A stretch of 64,000 nucleotides of DNA from Paraspadella gotoi (GCA_051294375.1 CM119263.1:18934628-18998627), one strand, 5' to 3'; shown: positions 38,554 through 52,239, counted from the first letter of the stretch. Notes: generated by a model from the sequence alone, not told the origin. Numbers and translations are program-made.

Positions 38554-39639
38554 CCCTTATCTCTTTCTCCCTTTCTTACTTTTCTCTTCTTTCCAAGAAC
38601 ATTGCGGAGTTGGAGAAAGAAAAAAAACCTCGGTCGAGAAAATTGCTGACCGAGCGCTTGCTCATCGCTCAATGCTTGCTCGTGCTTGCTCGCGCTTTCC
38701 AAGGAGATTACGAGCGCGTGAAACGTGAAACGTCTCCCGCAAAAAATCGGTTCGCGTATTTATTTTTTTTCGTTTGTTTGTTTTTATTGGCTCGTTTTTC
38801 TCTCTCTCTTTTTTTTTTCTTAAAACGAAATTATTTTCGTGCCAGGAAGCCTCACCTGCTATTTTACGCGCCTGTTTCTTCTCGTTATTCTTTCCAGTCA
38901 CTTCTTTCGCTCCTTCAGTGTCTTGTCTCTTCCTTTTCTTTCTCCTTCCTTTTTTCCATCCTCCTTTGTTTGCCGTTTTTTTGTAAACGTTTTTCCTTTC
39001 AATTATTAGTTTTATTCTTTTTTCTCAAACTCTCTCTCTTTTTTTCTTTTTCTTTTAAGAGAATTGTTATCTCTTCTCCTTTCTTAATCTCATTTTTTTT
39101 CTCTTCGCTCAGCCTCTTTTCTTTCTCTCTCTATTTCTTCTCCCTTTGTTTTNNNNNNNNNNNNNNNNNNNNNNNNNNNNNNNNNNNNNNNNNNNNNNNN
39201 NNNNNNNNNNNNNNNNNNNNNNNNNNNNNNNNNNNNNNNNNNNNNNNNNNNNNNNNNNNNNNNNNNNNNNNNNNNNNNNNNNNNNNNNNNNNNNNNNNNN
39301 NNNNNNNNNNNNNNNNNNNNNNNNNNNNNNNNNNNNNNNNNNNNNNNNNNNNNNNNNNNNNNNNNNNNNNNNNNNNNNNNNNNCTCCCCTCCGTCTCTGT
39401 TTCCTCCTCTTCGTCTCGCTCCCCCTGTGATGAATTGCTCTGCTCCATACCTGTCTGCTTTTCAAAGAAGTTCGCTGCCTCTTGCTTTCAGCCCGACGAG
39501 GGTAAACAGCAAAACAGGGAACGCGTTATCGTTATTGTCGTCGTCGTTATTTTTAGTTCGAGACGGGGATTTAAAACTGGTTATCAATCATTTACAATAT
39601 TATATAACATTGCTAATAAAACTATCGTTCTTGGAAGTA

Positions 39640-39815
39640 GTCAGTCTTCGGCTGCGAACTCGAGAACATCCAGATGGAACTTTTTGCCCCAATGCGCACT
39701 ACGCAGGCGCGAACTGCGAAACGACTCAGTCCGGAAGCAGGACGAGATTTAAGACTTAGTCGCTCGCGCGAGCGAACTCCTTTTACTGCTTCTTCTTGTG
39801 CATCGCAATAAACGT
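39640..39815 (+). other. Exon-like island with an EGF-like ending and AATAAA
   Basis: The plus frame ending at 39759 contains CPNAHYAGANCE, reminiscent of the last loop of an EGF domain, but the spacing is one residue long and no earlier Cys pattern is visible. A second plus frame is open to a TAA at about 39809 that overlaps CAATAAACG, a possible polyadenylation signal. No clear acceptor decides the frame. It may be a terminal exon or chance. Confidence 0.25.
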
Positions 39816-39928
39816 TAGGCGCGTTAGCTTTTTTTTTTTTTTTTTTTTTGCCGCAATTTTTACTGCGAAGGATAAGCAGGGCCTATTGCTTTATTATCAT
39901 TATTATTAGAAGTAATAACTGGAACGAG

Positions 39929-39941
39929 GTTGCCAGGTAAC
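39929..39941. promoter_or_regulatory. X-box-like site
   Basis: GTTGCCAGGTAAC matches the RFX X-box pattern GTTRCC-N-GGYAAC with a short spacer. No associated start codon could be identified. Confidence 0.3.
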
Positions 39942-39949
39942 GTCGAGTA

Positions 39950-41350
39950 ACGAACGAAATACACTTTCGATCGACTATCACTAATCTATGACGGTGAAAC
40001 AGCTCCTTGCAAATTTGACCACCTCGAAACGGTTTTAGTCCCGATAAGCGACAAAAAGACAACGGCTGAAACATTGCGAACGAAAACTAACCGGTTCTTG
40101 TTGATGCAGTGACGTTTGACTGTTGAACTCTGTGAGAACGTGAGGTCTTGTCTCCTCGTCTCCCTCGTCCCCCACCCTAGTCCCCCGCGGGGGAAAAACA
40201 AATCTTAGCTTTTATATGGCATCGTGGAAAAGAAAAAAAAAACGTTAAGAAGGTGGCCGGAATAATCCATAACTCTCTCGGATTCTCGGGACATTGTTTC
40301 CTGCGCTGCTCCGCCGCTTCTACCGCCACTTCCTGTGCCGCTGCCGTCCCTTCCTCTGCTCCCTCAGCGGTTTTCGCACTTTATGCGACCCCCAGGGGAT
40401 TTCTCGAACCGCGATCCTCGCGAACCTTACCCGTTAACTCACCCGTGTTGCGATAACTTTGAGGCACCCACCCGTAGCCGAATCATATTTTTTTGCCCCT
40501 AACCCGTGCCCGGCGTGCCTTCTTGCAGAGACATTTTGAATCCTACCCCTTTACAAAGTTGGGGTTACTTTTTTTTTTCTTCCTCCTTAGGAAACTTTTC
40601 GACCTGACCTTCAATTCCCATTTAAAAAAAAATTAAATGAAATGTACTTCTTCTCCCCATCCTCCGCTCGGACCCCCGACAACGAATCACCGCTGTGAGT
40701 CACAAAATGGACGTTCATCGCGAGTTACAACTCATGAGATCGAGGTTCAGTGAATTTCTTTCACGATCGCTGAAATGGAATATCACTCTCGGGATTTGAT
40801 CTCGCGACCTTGGGGAGAAGGTGAACCTTTTTTTTATATCGCTTCTAAGAATTTTTGGGGTTACTCTGATTCTTTTCTCGATGCAACGACTTTAATGACA
40901 ATTCCTTTCGCACTGTGGTAGGTATAGAAACGGTGCTTTTACCACTGTTTTATCATAAAAGTCACAGACCTAGGACCGGCTCACGCTCTTAATTTTCAAG
41001 GGAAAAAAGAGTAGGTGATATGAGGTGAGAGCCCATTCGTTTTAGAGCCTTATCCTTAAAGTTTTTGCGGCGTCTCAGTCGGCAGCTGCACGGGTGCGGA
41101 AGTCGGCGGAGGCTGCGGCGGAGGCTGCGGCAGTGACGGATGTCGAGTGAATTTCGAACGACGGCGGTGACGTCCGCCCGGCTGATGGACGAATGATTTT
41201 AAACTTGGAAACAATATTCAGTATTGCTCTCGAATCAGTTTTTACATAAGCATCGAGTGTGTATTTTGTAGTACTAAGTTAGGCTTTATAGACTTTGTAG
41301 TAGCAGTAATAATAAATCATTTTGCCTGGCCATGACAACTTTCACAGGGC
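39950..41350. other. Intergenic, no gene seen
   Basis: Mixed composition. 40253-40456 (plus) is an open Ala/Ser-rich frame and 41090-41165 is a GGCGGAGGCTGC short repeat. Neither has further support. Confidence 0.45.
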
Positions 41351-41359
41351 AATCTCTTC

Positions 41360-42768
<1,409 letters not shown>

Positions 42769-42884
42769 CTCCACATTTCTGTCAAATACTGTACGTGTAT
42801 CTTTTTTTCTTTAATTTCCGCCTGTCTTTTTTTTTTCGGGTGAGGAGACCGAAGGATCAGTGATTTTTTATCGTCGTCATATAA

Positions 42885-43012
42885 ACCAACTTTCACAAAA
42901 TTACGGTCACGCTAGGCGGCCACCGCAGCAGCAATGCCGCAGATGCAGCCGGGGAAACAACCACAGTTGCTCCGTGTCTGCAGTTTCCGAGATGGCGTCC
43001 CGAAACGTCAGT
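42885..43012. other. Short GC-rich exon-like island
   Basis: About 120 bp of GC-rich non-repetitive sequence between AT-rich flanks. It is open on both strands: plus contains SSNAADAAGETTTVAPCLQF and minus contains RDAISETADTEQLWLF. No convincing splice pair was found. Confidence 0.2.
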
Positions 43013-43653
43013 AAAAAAAAATAAGCATCTCTTCGTTCGGTGTCGAGAAAGAGACGGAAACTAGGGTTGAGAGAGATTTGTTCTTTACATTTAAAGTCCA
43101 GTCAAAATTCAAGGCATTATCGGAAAAATTCATTGTTAAATAAAAAAAAGCCCTGTTTTAGGGAGTTACAGGCAATGCCTCGCCCAAGCCTTTATTCCTG
43201 CTTCTGTCTTCCTTATTTTCTCTTTTACCACTTCCAGGAGGCGTACATCTAATAACGCCCCCTTCTGCCAGAAGATTTCACCTTTGCCCCAGCCTCAATC
43301 TCACGCCGCTTTTCTATTTTGCCTCAATGTTATCACTTTTGCTCGACTTGCGCCACTGACTTCGAGCCACCTCCCTCATCTTTGTCACTCCTTAGTCACC
43401 CATTCTCTTCCCCCACCCTTTGCCCCCCCACCCCTGCCTCCCTTACATCCATCGCCTCCAAAGTTGATGGCCACATTTTTTCGAATCGTTTCCTTGAAAA
43501 ATGTCGACGAAGCAAAAAATTAAGCGATAAATTTTTTTTCGAGAATCAGCCGCGCGGCGACTATCGCGTCGTAGTCATCGCCGATCCTTTTTTTTTAATC
43601 ATTTTTGTCTTTAATATTTGACAAAGCTTTGGGATAGAAGCTCCTGTCTTTTT

Positions 43654-43990
43654 CTATGAAATTGGTACAACCAATATAAAAATTATCCATTCATTTAATA
43701 AATAAGCTATCTTGCCCATGACTTTGGACCGGCTTTGGTGGTTTAGGCCTCCATCACTCTTACAAGATAATGACATCTCACAGTCTCGCTTATTCACTCC
43801 CAAAGTACCTGACTTCCTATCAATAAGTGGAATTATGTTTCAAAGAATGTTTCAATTGTAGGAAAAGACGACTCCCTGAAGTATTTGATCGGGGAATACT
43901 ATATAGTACTCCGCCAGCACATCAAATACATGGAGCTGAATTTTATTGAGATTTTATGAATCTACTATTTTATACTTTTACAGTGTCGCA
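43654..43990 (-). mobile_element. Dispersed repeat, modules B then A
   Basis: On the minus strand, module B (43987 to about 43800, TTCAGCTCCATGTATTTGAT to ATTGAAACATTC) is followed by module A (about 43815 to 43654, ending TATTGGTTGTACCAATTTCA). Module A matches 24868-25058. Both modules match 56390-56600, where they occur in the opposite order. No coding capacity is visible. Confidence 0.6.
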
Positions 43991-43999
43991 ATCGTGAAT

Positions 44000-44975
44000 C
44001 CTTTGGGGCCGCTTTGTATTCACCATACGGTTGGCTTTAACTTTTAGTACTTTCTTGAAAATTCTTAAATTTGAAGAAAGATAATATTGTTTGGAAGGAA
44101 ACCCCATCCCCTAACAATCTTTACTATTATCAATCAGCTAAAGAGTCAGTTCGCTTTCTTTCACTGCTCAGAAAGCCGTGTTTGTGTCATTTCCCCCACA
44201 AACAATCGATGGCGTCATCAGTGAAATTCGAGGTTTTCACTTTACGAGTTTTTGTCTCCTTTTCTGGTCTTCAAGAGAATTTCAGACAATTCCCCTTCTC
44301 TCCCTAAATTTTCTTCAATCTTTTTCTTTTCTAGTCTTTCTTCTCATTCCTCGACATCTCTCTACTTCCTTTAATTCCCATTTCTTCTATTATTTCCTCT
44401 CTTTACCTCGTCCTCCCACACATTTTCTCTTTCCTCTTCTTTTATTCTCATAACCCCCCCACGCTTTCTTCCTTTGCATTTCTTTACTTTTCTTACTTCC
44501 GCTAATTTGATTCCACGCGGTAAAAAAAAAAATATTAAAAATGAAATAGGGAGATTTCCTCCCTTCTTTTTTTTTTCCTCGGCGACAACGTTCTACACTC
44601 TACACTTTTTTAAAACCCTTTTCTCTTTCAATTCATTGTTTTCTTTCATTCTTCCCTTTTCTTTTTCCGTTTTTCATGCGCGTTGTAGAAAAATGACGAC
44701 AATGAAATTAAAACGTTAGGAAAAATTTTCAACGAAAAACAACTATGGTATTCAATCCTGATTTTCTCTGTTCGTCACATCTATCCAGTTTATGTTTTTT
44801 CTCGGCTTCATAGGTTCCAATTGGTTCCATCTCAGGCCTTTTTATCCATTTTAGTAGAAATGTTTTACGTCTTCTTTCCCCTTTTTTCCAGAGTTTTTTT
44901 TCCTATTGCTTTTCACGCTTTTCCATTTGATGTGATTCCCACTTGAGGGCGATATCGAGGTACTTGAGTGAGCGA
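44000..44975. other. T/C-rich intergenic, no gene seen
   Basis: Pyrimidine-rich AT sequence with short Phe/Ser-rich open frames only. Confidence 0.5.
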
Positions 44976-44979
44976 GACC

Positions 44980-45018
<39 letters not shown>

Positions 45019-45029
45019 GGAAGAGAAAA
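44980..45029. repeat. (GA)n tract
   Basis: About 35 bp of pure GA followed by GGAAGAGAAAA. It lies just upstream of a candidate exon. Confidence 0.9.
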
Positions 45030-45051
45030 AACGTTTAGCAATTTTGTCTAG

Positions 45052-45327
45052 GTCCTTCTGCCGACAGATTCCCTGGATGGTCATCAGCTTTGGCTTCTTC
45101 CAAAGTCTCTTTGGACTTCTTCTAATCTCGACTCGCGAAATGGTGGCAGAGTACGAGTGGTGAAACGAGGGTGGCGAATCACTGGTGATGGAATAGACGC
45201 CGGCGCAAAAGCCAACAAGACAGCCCTTGAAACTGTTATTGCACCGACATTAGACGATTGCATTCACCCTAATTTATCGCGGTATTCAATCGCTCACTTC
45301 AGTCAGCTCAATCGTAACAGTCAATAG
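45052..45327 (+). CDS. Candidate 3'-terminal exon, unrecognised
   Basis: An acceptor-like CAATTTTGTCTAG ends at 45051. The following frame is open for 91 codons to TAG at 45325. It reads as protein-like mixed sequence (for example VRVVKRGWRITGDGIDAGAK and ETVIAPTLDDCIHPNLSRY) without simple repeats. AATAAA follows 5 bp after the stop. There is no ATG near the start, so earlier exons would be needed. I do not recognise the family. The minus strand has stops throughout. Confidence 0.35.
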   Translation, partial: VLLPTDSLDGHQLWLLPKSLWTSSNLDSRNGGRVRVVKRGWRITGDGIDAGAKANKTALETVIAPTLDDCIHPNLSRYSIAHFSQLNRNSQ

Positions 45328-45332
45328 CTCCA

Positions 45333-45338
45333 AATAAA
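45333..45338 (+). terminator. Possible polyadenylation signal AATAAA
   Basis: CCAAATAAAAGC directly after the TAG of the candidate terminal exon. A hexamer is frequent by chance in AT-rich DNA, so the position is the only support. Confidence 0.3.
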
Positions 45339-45531
45339 AGCTACAGTTAATAACCTACGAGAGTCTCGTTCTTTCAGCTTTAAAATAGTCACATTTCCGC
45401 TATCGCCCCGCGAACAAAATGTTAAAAAATGTCTAAAACATTGTAAGGAACGTTATCTACGTTTGTCACATTATTTCCTTTCTGTTTTTTTACAGTCATT
45501 TTTACTTAAGAGTTTCTAATGCCTCCACCAG

Positions 45532-45706
45532 CGCCTCCTCGCCGCTTCCGACGCCACAGTCTCACTCGGAGCCTCCGCCAATTTCACGAGGAATGCTTTT
45601 TCCTTTTACCCGAATAACTCTTTGGTTTCTCGCTTGGATCACGTGACTTTCACGGGGACGGATATTCATCGTCACGTGATTCTCGTCGAGGCGGATCTTT
45701 CGCGTG
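45532..45706 (+). CDS. Candidate internal exon, unrecognised
   Basis: CCTCCACCAG precedes an open plus frame with C/G-ending codons like those of the EGF genes. It includes LGASANFTRNAFSFYPNNS and THIS-type polar/hydrophobic alternation such as DIHRHVILVEADLSRG. A strong donor GTG|GTGAGA ends it at 45706 in phase 1; without splicing the frame stops at 45756. The alternating pattern suggests a beta-rich extracellular fold (inference). The minus strand is also open for about 65 codons, so strand is not certain. Confidence 0.35.
45639..45679. promoter_or_regulatory. Inverted pair of TCACGTGA E-boxes
   Basis: GATCACGTGAC (around 45638) and GTCACGTGATT (around 45671) are inverted copies of each other with the E-box cores 33 bp apart. 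bHLH-zip factors of the MITF/TFEB/USF class bind such sites. They overlap the candidate exon, so they may be coincidental. Confidence 0.35.
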
Positions 45707-46172
45707 GTGAGATTCTCGTTCAAATCGAGTTGAGATGTCGGGCGGTTGTCAGTTGATGGGATTCAACAAAACTCATTTTTTTGAAATCTTTTTTCGATTT
45801 TTTCTTAATAGAAGGAGAAAGAAAATATTCCAAAACTGCTTTGACCAAATTCAACGTACGATAATTTATTTAATTGACGCAGTACAGTTGAAGTCGCGTC
45901 GAAAACAAACGATTTCCGAGAAATCAAGATGCGAATCTTGTAACTGAGGAAAACGAAGTCTGGTTAAAGACAAGAGAGTCGGAAGAAACTTTTGTTTCCG
46001 AGATTTTTCTGTTTTTCTTTACTTTCCAAATCCGTTCGTGCCTTTCGTCTTTGGGTTTCTTCCGTCAGTCTGTCTAGTTCATCCGTCCGTATTTTTCATC
46101 TGTCCGTTTTACCGCAGGAAAAAAAATAGGTTCGTCCTTTTTGCTTCGTCGCATCGAAAATATTAAGAGAAA

Positions 46173-46176
<4 letters not shown>

Positions 46177-46224
<48 letters not shown>

Positions 46225-46366
46225 CTCTCTCCTCTCTCTCTCCTCTCTCTCTTCTCTCTCTTCTCTCCTCTCTCTCCTCCTCTCTTCTCTCCCATCCCTT
46301 TTTACCCTCCATTTAACGGCTTTCTATCTTTTTTATTATGTCTTTTGGCCGCGTGTTTTTGTTGCC

Positions 46367-46461
<95 letters not shown>
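46177..46461. repeat. (CT)n tracts (46177-46290 and 46371-46461)
   Basis: Two pyrimidine tracts separated by about 80 bp, followed by a CGTCGTCGTC patch at 46540-46605. Confidence 0.93.
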
Positions 46462-46463
<2 letters not shown>

Positions 46464-46469
46464 ACAAAG

Positions 46470-47271
46470 AGACTGCACCCTGCGAGTCGGTTTTTTAATG
46501 AAAATGCGCCGATGACGAATCGTTTCAAGTTTATTATTCGACGTCGTCGTTATTATCGTCGTCATCGTCATCATCTTCTTTTTTTTATTCGTCGTCGTCG
46601 TCTTCCCCCGGTTGTCGAGGAAAATTGCAAATGTTGCTGACGAAAAGAAGCAGCGTCACCCAACATTGAGTCTTTATTGCAAAGTCGTAAGGTTCACCGA
46701 GTCTATTTATATCTGGATACGACCAACGTAAATCGAGGACGAGAAACGAATTGCCGAACGTCCAAACGTGAGCCACGTCGGAATTTCCAATTTCTTTATT
46801 CAACGGTTAAAAATCTAAAATAAAATAAATGAACGAATATTTTTGACTATTATTTTAATTGATTTACTGGGTTTTCTTTTCGTCGTTTTTTCTCTCTCCT
46901 CATTTCCCTTTTATTTTTAAAAAATCAATTATATTCCGATTATTTCTCGCGAGCGTGGATGCTGCCCTCTGGCGAGATTCTGCTTAGCCACTCTCACTTC
47001 CCTTTTTTTTTTCCTCTATTTTTTCCTATTTTTAGTCCTTTTTTTTTCTGTTAATATTTTCGTAGTTTTTTTTAAATCTCTTTCTTTTCTTTCTTTTCCT
47101 TCTTTCCCTCGTTTCTTCTATTTGTTGCCATTGGATTTCGCTCCCGTTTCTTTTCTGCTTCCGGGCAAACATTCAACTTTGCTTTTTCGTCCTCGTCATA
47201 GTCGTTGTCGTCATCGTCGTCATCATCGTTGTCATAGTTAAAATTTTACGCTCACGAGCGCCGATTCAGCG

Positions 47272-47328
<57 letters not shown>

Positions 47329-48190
47329 GGAGAGAGAGAGAGAGAGAGAGAAACTTGAATCATAATTCATAAGCCGAATTTTTTTATAAAAAGTAGAATT
47401 GGGAATCAAAATTCAATATTCGTGAAAGCCTCCTCTCACCTGCGGTTCCTTGTCACGTCTTGTTTTTTATTTCCCCTCAATTTTGTCATTCATAACGAAA
47501 CAACGATCTGCGGAGTTTTTTTTTAAATCGTTAAAATGTATATATATGGTTTGTTTACAATTATTTTAAAATCACAATTTTTGGATATGATGTATCATTT
47601 ATTTAGCTCCTAAGTCCTAACCTTACAAACATACCAATATTTGAAAAATAAAAAGTACATTTTCAGCTTCGAAAATTTTCTCCTTAAACGTTTTCCTTGT
47701 GTATAAATTTTGTCAGAGATTTAACAGCAACCTGTTGCAACCATATTAACGTAACGTGAACTAATCTTATATTTCTAAAATATTCTTCGAGATATATACC
47801 TGGTTCAACACCCTTCTCTCCCGAACACGCAACGTTCCTCGTGTCGTCGCGTTATATTAGTTCCGCACTGTAAATTTCTGCTCGGAAATGGTGTTTACGG
47901 TAGCCTCCACGCCCGAAGGCTTTCCTGGGTTTCTGTTTATTCTTCGAGACGAACGACTTCTCTCTTCCGCCGACTTGAGTTTCTCATTCTTCTCTTCTCT
48001 TCCATTCTTCTTCTCTTTTCTCCTCTCTATTTTTCTTCTCTCAAGTTCTCTTCTCTTTCTTTTACTTTTCTCAGCTAATCCCGGTTAGAGAGACCCATAT
48101 TAGACAGGTTTTCCAACGCCTACGATTCTTTTGGGGAAACTGGAATTTCATCTCTTCCTCCTCGTATTTCGTTTCTCCCATTGTTTCCCT
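46470..48190. other. Intergenic with one (GA)n tract
   Basis: A (GA)n tract lies at 47272-47352. An open minus stretch at 46640-46803 reads protein-like (VWTFGNSFLVLDLRWSYPD), but an in-frame TAA sits just upstream and no acceptor follows it. I do not call it. The rest is AT- or T-rich with nothing recognisable. Confidence 0.45.
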
Positions 48191-48195
48191 TTGTC

Positions 48196-48236
<41 letters not shown>

Positions 48237-48796
48237 CTCCCTTTGCTTTACTTTCCTTTTCTTTGCACCCACTCACGCTTCAGCGACTCCTTCTGTCTTC
48301 AGTGGCAACTTTTGCTTTCGGTTGGCCGACTGATTTTGAACGTCGATTGCGTTTGTCTTTGATGCTTCGATGAATTTCTATTTAGTTTTCCAGACACCGT
48401 CGAGGTTTGGAATCGAGTTGATAGTTATTAATATCGTGATAAGGCAATACTCGTCCTTGGTCCTTTAACTTTGAATAAAGCTTTCTTTAATTCTATTTTT
48501 ACTTCTTAAATTTTCCTCTCGTGAAATCTTACTGTTTAACGTTCATTTTGCGTAATTGACAGGCTAAGGAAATATAAATATAAATAAATAATATAAATAA
48601 ATTCGGGTTTTTTCTTTTTCAACAATAGATTTTCCATCAAAATCGTAAAAGAAAAGAAAGGATGAAGAAAAGAGGAGAAAAATTTATGTCCCATTTTTGC
48701 TTTCTTCTCATTTTAGATTCGCTTTATCTTCATCTACGCCGAACCTTTTTTTCTCTTCTCTCTTTTTCTATCTGTCTGTCTGTTTCTTTCTGTCTT

Positions 48797-48862
<66 letters not shown>

Positions 48863-48986
48863 CAAAAGACAATAGAGAATTTCACATTACTGACCATAAA
48901 AAAAAGAACTAGGGGGCAATGGAAATAACAACAACAAACAGGATTGTGTTATTAGTCAGAAGTCCGGCTCCCCTCTACGATTGGAG

Positions 48987-49022
<36 letters not shown>

Positions 49023-49049
49023 GAGAGAGAGAGAGAGAGAGAGAGAGCA
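48196..49049. repeat. (CT)n tracts (48196-48233, 48797-48860) and (GA)n tract (48986-49049)
   Basis: Three dinucleotide tracts within 850 bp, the last in opposite orientation. TCTGTCTGTCTG precedes the second. Confidence 0.92.
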
Positions 49050-49132
49050 GAATACAAGTAGGAAAATAACGATGACGACAACAACACCAGTAATGGATCC
49101 TTGAGGCGAAGCTCTATTTTGAAAGAGAAAAG

Positions 49133-49215
49133 CCGCCAACGCCGACGCCGCCGCCGACGCCGCCTCCTACCCCGCCGACGCCGCCTCCTACGCCGCCAAC
49201 GCCGCCAATAGCGAC
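49133..49215. repeat. GCC-rich triplet minisatellite
   Basis: GCCGACGCCGCC and CCTCCTACCCCGCC units. The plus frame reads PPTPTPPPTPPPTPP and stays open to about 49305. A Pro-rich coding exon is possible, but only the repeat supports it. Confidence 0.7.
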
Positions 49216-49219
49216 GGCA

Positions 49220-52200
49220 ATCGCCAAGATGAATGCCCGTGTTCAGCCTGAATCATTGCGAGCAGAAGAGGGGAGATTCTGGTTTACGTCGTCGATGTGT
49301 TGGCGCTGATGCAATCACGAGACGAGAGAAGATTTGGCGTTAACTTTGCAGATTAATTTAATTACTTGCCCCACTTACAAACTGACTAACGGATCGAAAA
49401 GTCTGTCAGTCTGTTGTCCATTAAATGACGCACTTTTTCGAAGGTTAAATAGTTTGGACAAATAACCAATTTCTCTATCTCTCTTTTTTTTTTTCTATCT
49501 CTCCCTCCACGCCTTCTATCTCTCATTCTTTCTCATTTCCCTGGCANNNNNNNNNNCCTTCTATCTCTCATTCTCTCTCATTTCCCTGGCAAAGATGCGG
49601 GATTTTATCCCTTTTTCCCTGTCATGAGTCCCTTTTTTTCAATTCCCCTTTCGCGCCGACAAGGGGGCAGAGGTCAAAGGTCACGAAAAGGTGTTTGACT
49701 GTTTGCCCATAAAAGATTTATCGGATTATCGAAGCGTGGGGGGGGGAAGCTAATGAAAACAGAGACTGGGGATAAAAGGGGAAAGAAAAGGCGTGAGGTT
49801 TGGGTTCTGTGGAGTGAGAGAGGGAGAATGAGAGAAAGGGAGAGAGAGAAAGAGAGGGAGAGATAGAATTTAAACCATTCAATGGCTACTTCGATAAAAA
49901 TTGGCAAAAGGAAGCACTGGAACATGACCTCTCACATAGCGGTATTTGAAAAGATTTTTTACATTGGTTACTAAAACGAATTATTTAAAGACAAGAATAT
50001 TTTTAGGGCCCGTGTTTCAGTGTACGTAATATTTACCGGTTGAAACTTTTAATATCACTTATCCTAATGATCCTTTAAAAGCTAAAGCCCCTTAAAAGTC
50101 TCAATTAAATAAAAGACCGCATGAAAATTGGTGGGAAATTAGTTCCGGTTTCTGCGGTCAGGTCATTTGTCTCCGCCGGGTTTTTAAGAGGCCTTCTTTT
50201 TCTACCTCCTCATTCCCTTTCCACACTTCCCTTTCTTTCCATATCAATCTTTCGCTTCCTTTATTTTTCTCTCTTGACTCTTTTCTCTCCTTAACTTTTT
50301 TTCTTTCTTTTTCGATTTCAGCTTCTTCTTTTTTCCGACGGACCTAGAAAGTTGCGCTTCTCGCTCCTTTCATCGATTGGTAGGGTACATTGTAGTGACT
50401 AGTAAATAACCAATTATCGATATTTTACTAAAATATTGCTTTCAATTCTACAATTTATTTTTATTTAATTAATTAAACTTTTTTTTATTTTTCTATTTCG
50501 TTACCCTCTTCCTCCTGATCCTCTTTAAAATCTCAAATCCTGTTTCTCTTCCACGACCTCTTCGTCTCACCCCTTCTCCCTTTCTCGTTGTCTTCTTCTC
50601 TCTTTCTAACTCTTACTTCCTCCTTCTCCTCCTCCTTCCTCCCTCTTTCCTCCCTCCTCCCTCCTCCCTCCTCCCTCTCCTCCCCCGACCGGATGTTGAT
50701 TTTCGCTTCGTCGAGGGAATTGCGCTTTCGACGTCGTTGTTGGTGAGATCCTTCGACGAGGGTAAAGCAAAGGTTCACGCCTTCTTTCTTTCCTTTTCCT
50801 CCTTATTTTCTATCTTCCTCCAGGTTCTGAAAGGGTTTTTGTGAATGTAAAGTTTATGGGCCCGCAGGTAAAAAAATTATGCATAACATCCAGTCACGCA
50901 CGAAAGTGATGAAGAATTTAATATATTTTGGAGTCGAAACATCAACGAATAAAAAGCGCTGCGCCATTATTTCGTCGGCGTCACACCGGGCGGCTGCGAA
51001 GGCTCTCCTTTTGTCTCAACTGACTGGTCTGCCCAAGTCGACGCCGCGACCGCCGCTCTGCTGCCGCTCTGCTGCCGCGCCGCTGACGCTGTCTTCTTTC
51101 GCTCGGCATCCAACGAGCATCAAAGGAGAAACTCCCGCGATAAAACGAGAAAAAACCCTCGTTCTACATTTAGGTGCCAAAACAAAAAAAACGGCTCTTT
51201 CTCTCTCTATCTTTATTTTTTTCTCGGCGTCTTTGCTTTCATATACCGTACAGTCCGTACATATTGGAACTGTCATTGGGAATGAAAATGTAAAGCTGAA
51301 TTTATTGGGCCAACAATTTACGAACGAAAAAGTTTATACCGCTTATGCAAAAGGTTTTTTTTTTTTCATTTCGCTTTCCGATATTCAGGCTCGATCGCTT
51401 CTGCGTTCATGTTCACTCCCGTTTTTTTGCGCTTGCGCTCTGTCCTCTTTTTTAAATCTGATTTCGAGAAAAAAAAATTCGTGAGAATTCGCCAGAATTT
51501 CGTGATTCTATTTTTTTCTGGTAAAAAAGCAGAAGGAGTGAGTAAGTGCGCGAGTGAAAGGGGATAGCGACTCGCATTCGGCGAGCGGTGAAGAATATCA
51601 GTGATTTATAGTGAACGTTATGATTTTTCTACTTCAACTGACTTTTTTTCCGTTCATCCTTGGCTTCACTTTCCAGCGTTTCCAATCTGTTTCAGTCTCT
51701 GCGTCCAACCTTTTTGGTCGGTCTGTCGGTCGGTCGATCGGTCTGTCCCACTTACGTTAAAAATACTCATAAGTTGGTTGCACATTTGTTAAGATAGAAA
51801 AAAACCTCAAACCTGCTAGCCCCGCCTTCTGATTCAGTGCAAGTCATAATTACACGGGTTAATAAAATTATTGTAGTCATGTAGTCTTGTCTTGTCACGT
51901 CATGTGATGTTACGAGAAATGCACGTGATAAGGCAGTTACTACGGCGCAACATATTTGAATTACCGTTCTTGTTTTTTTCTTAAGAGCAACTAATAATAT
52001 TTTTCTTGAATAAAATCTGACTTGTATGTCTTATAAAGGTGGAAAATATATGTTTCTTATCATCGTTTTCTTTCCTTTTTTCTTTTTTTTTCTTTTCCTT
52101 TATTTAGAATGCTTCGAAATGGAATCCTTTAGTTCATTTCAAATGCGTCTTCTTTATAGAAGATAAATAAAAAATAAAAAATACCTTCATCCCGAATTCG

Positions 52201-52239
52201 AAAACCTGTCAGATCTTCATAAGAGTCATCGCAAACACC

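Noticed and set aside
38610-39752. 380-codon plus frame across a gap
   Set aside because: Phe/Ser-rich low complexity, and continuity depends on 231 unknown bases.
40785-40810. GGTCGCGAGATCAAATCCC on minus, tRNA-like
   Set aside because: Lacks the TTC of the T-loop and a cloverleaf partner.
45110-45160. TGGTGGCAGAGTACGAGTGG, resembles a retrotransposon primer-binding site
   Set aside because: No LTR ends, polypurine tract or pol-like frame nearby.
46585-46803. 72-codon minus frame reading VWTFGNSFLVLDLRW
   Set aside because: No ATG, in-frame TAA just upstream, no usable acceptor, and it ends in a GAC repeat.
50879-51484. 201-codon plus frame
   Set aside because: No domain, ends in T-rich low complexity, and no splice or promoter context. 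Left uncalled.
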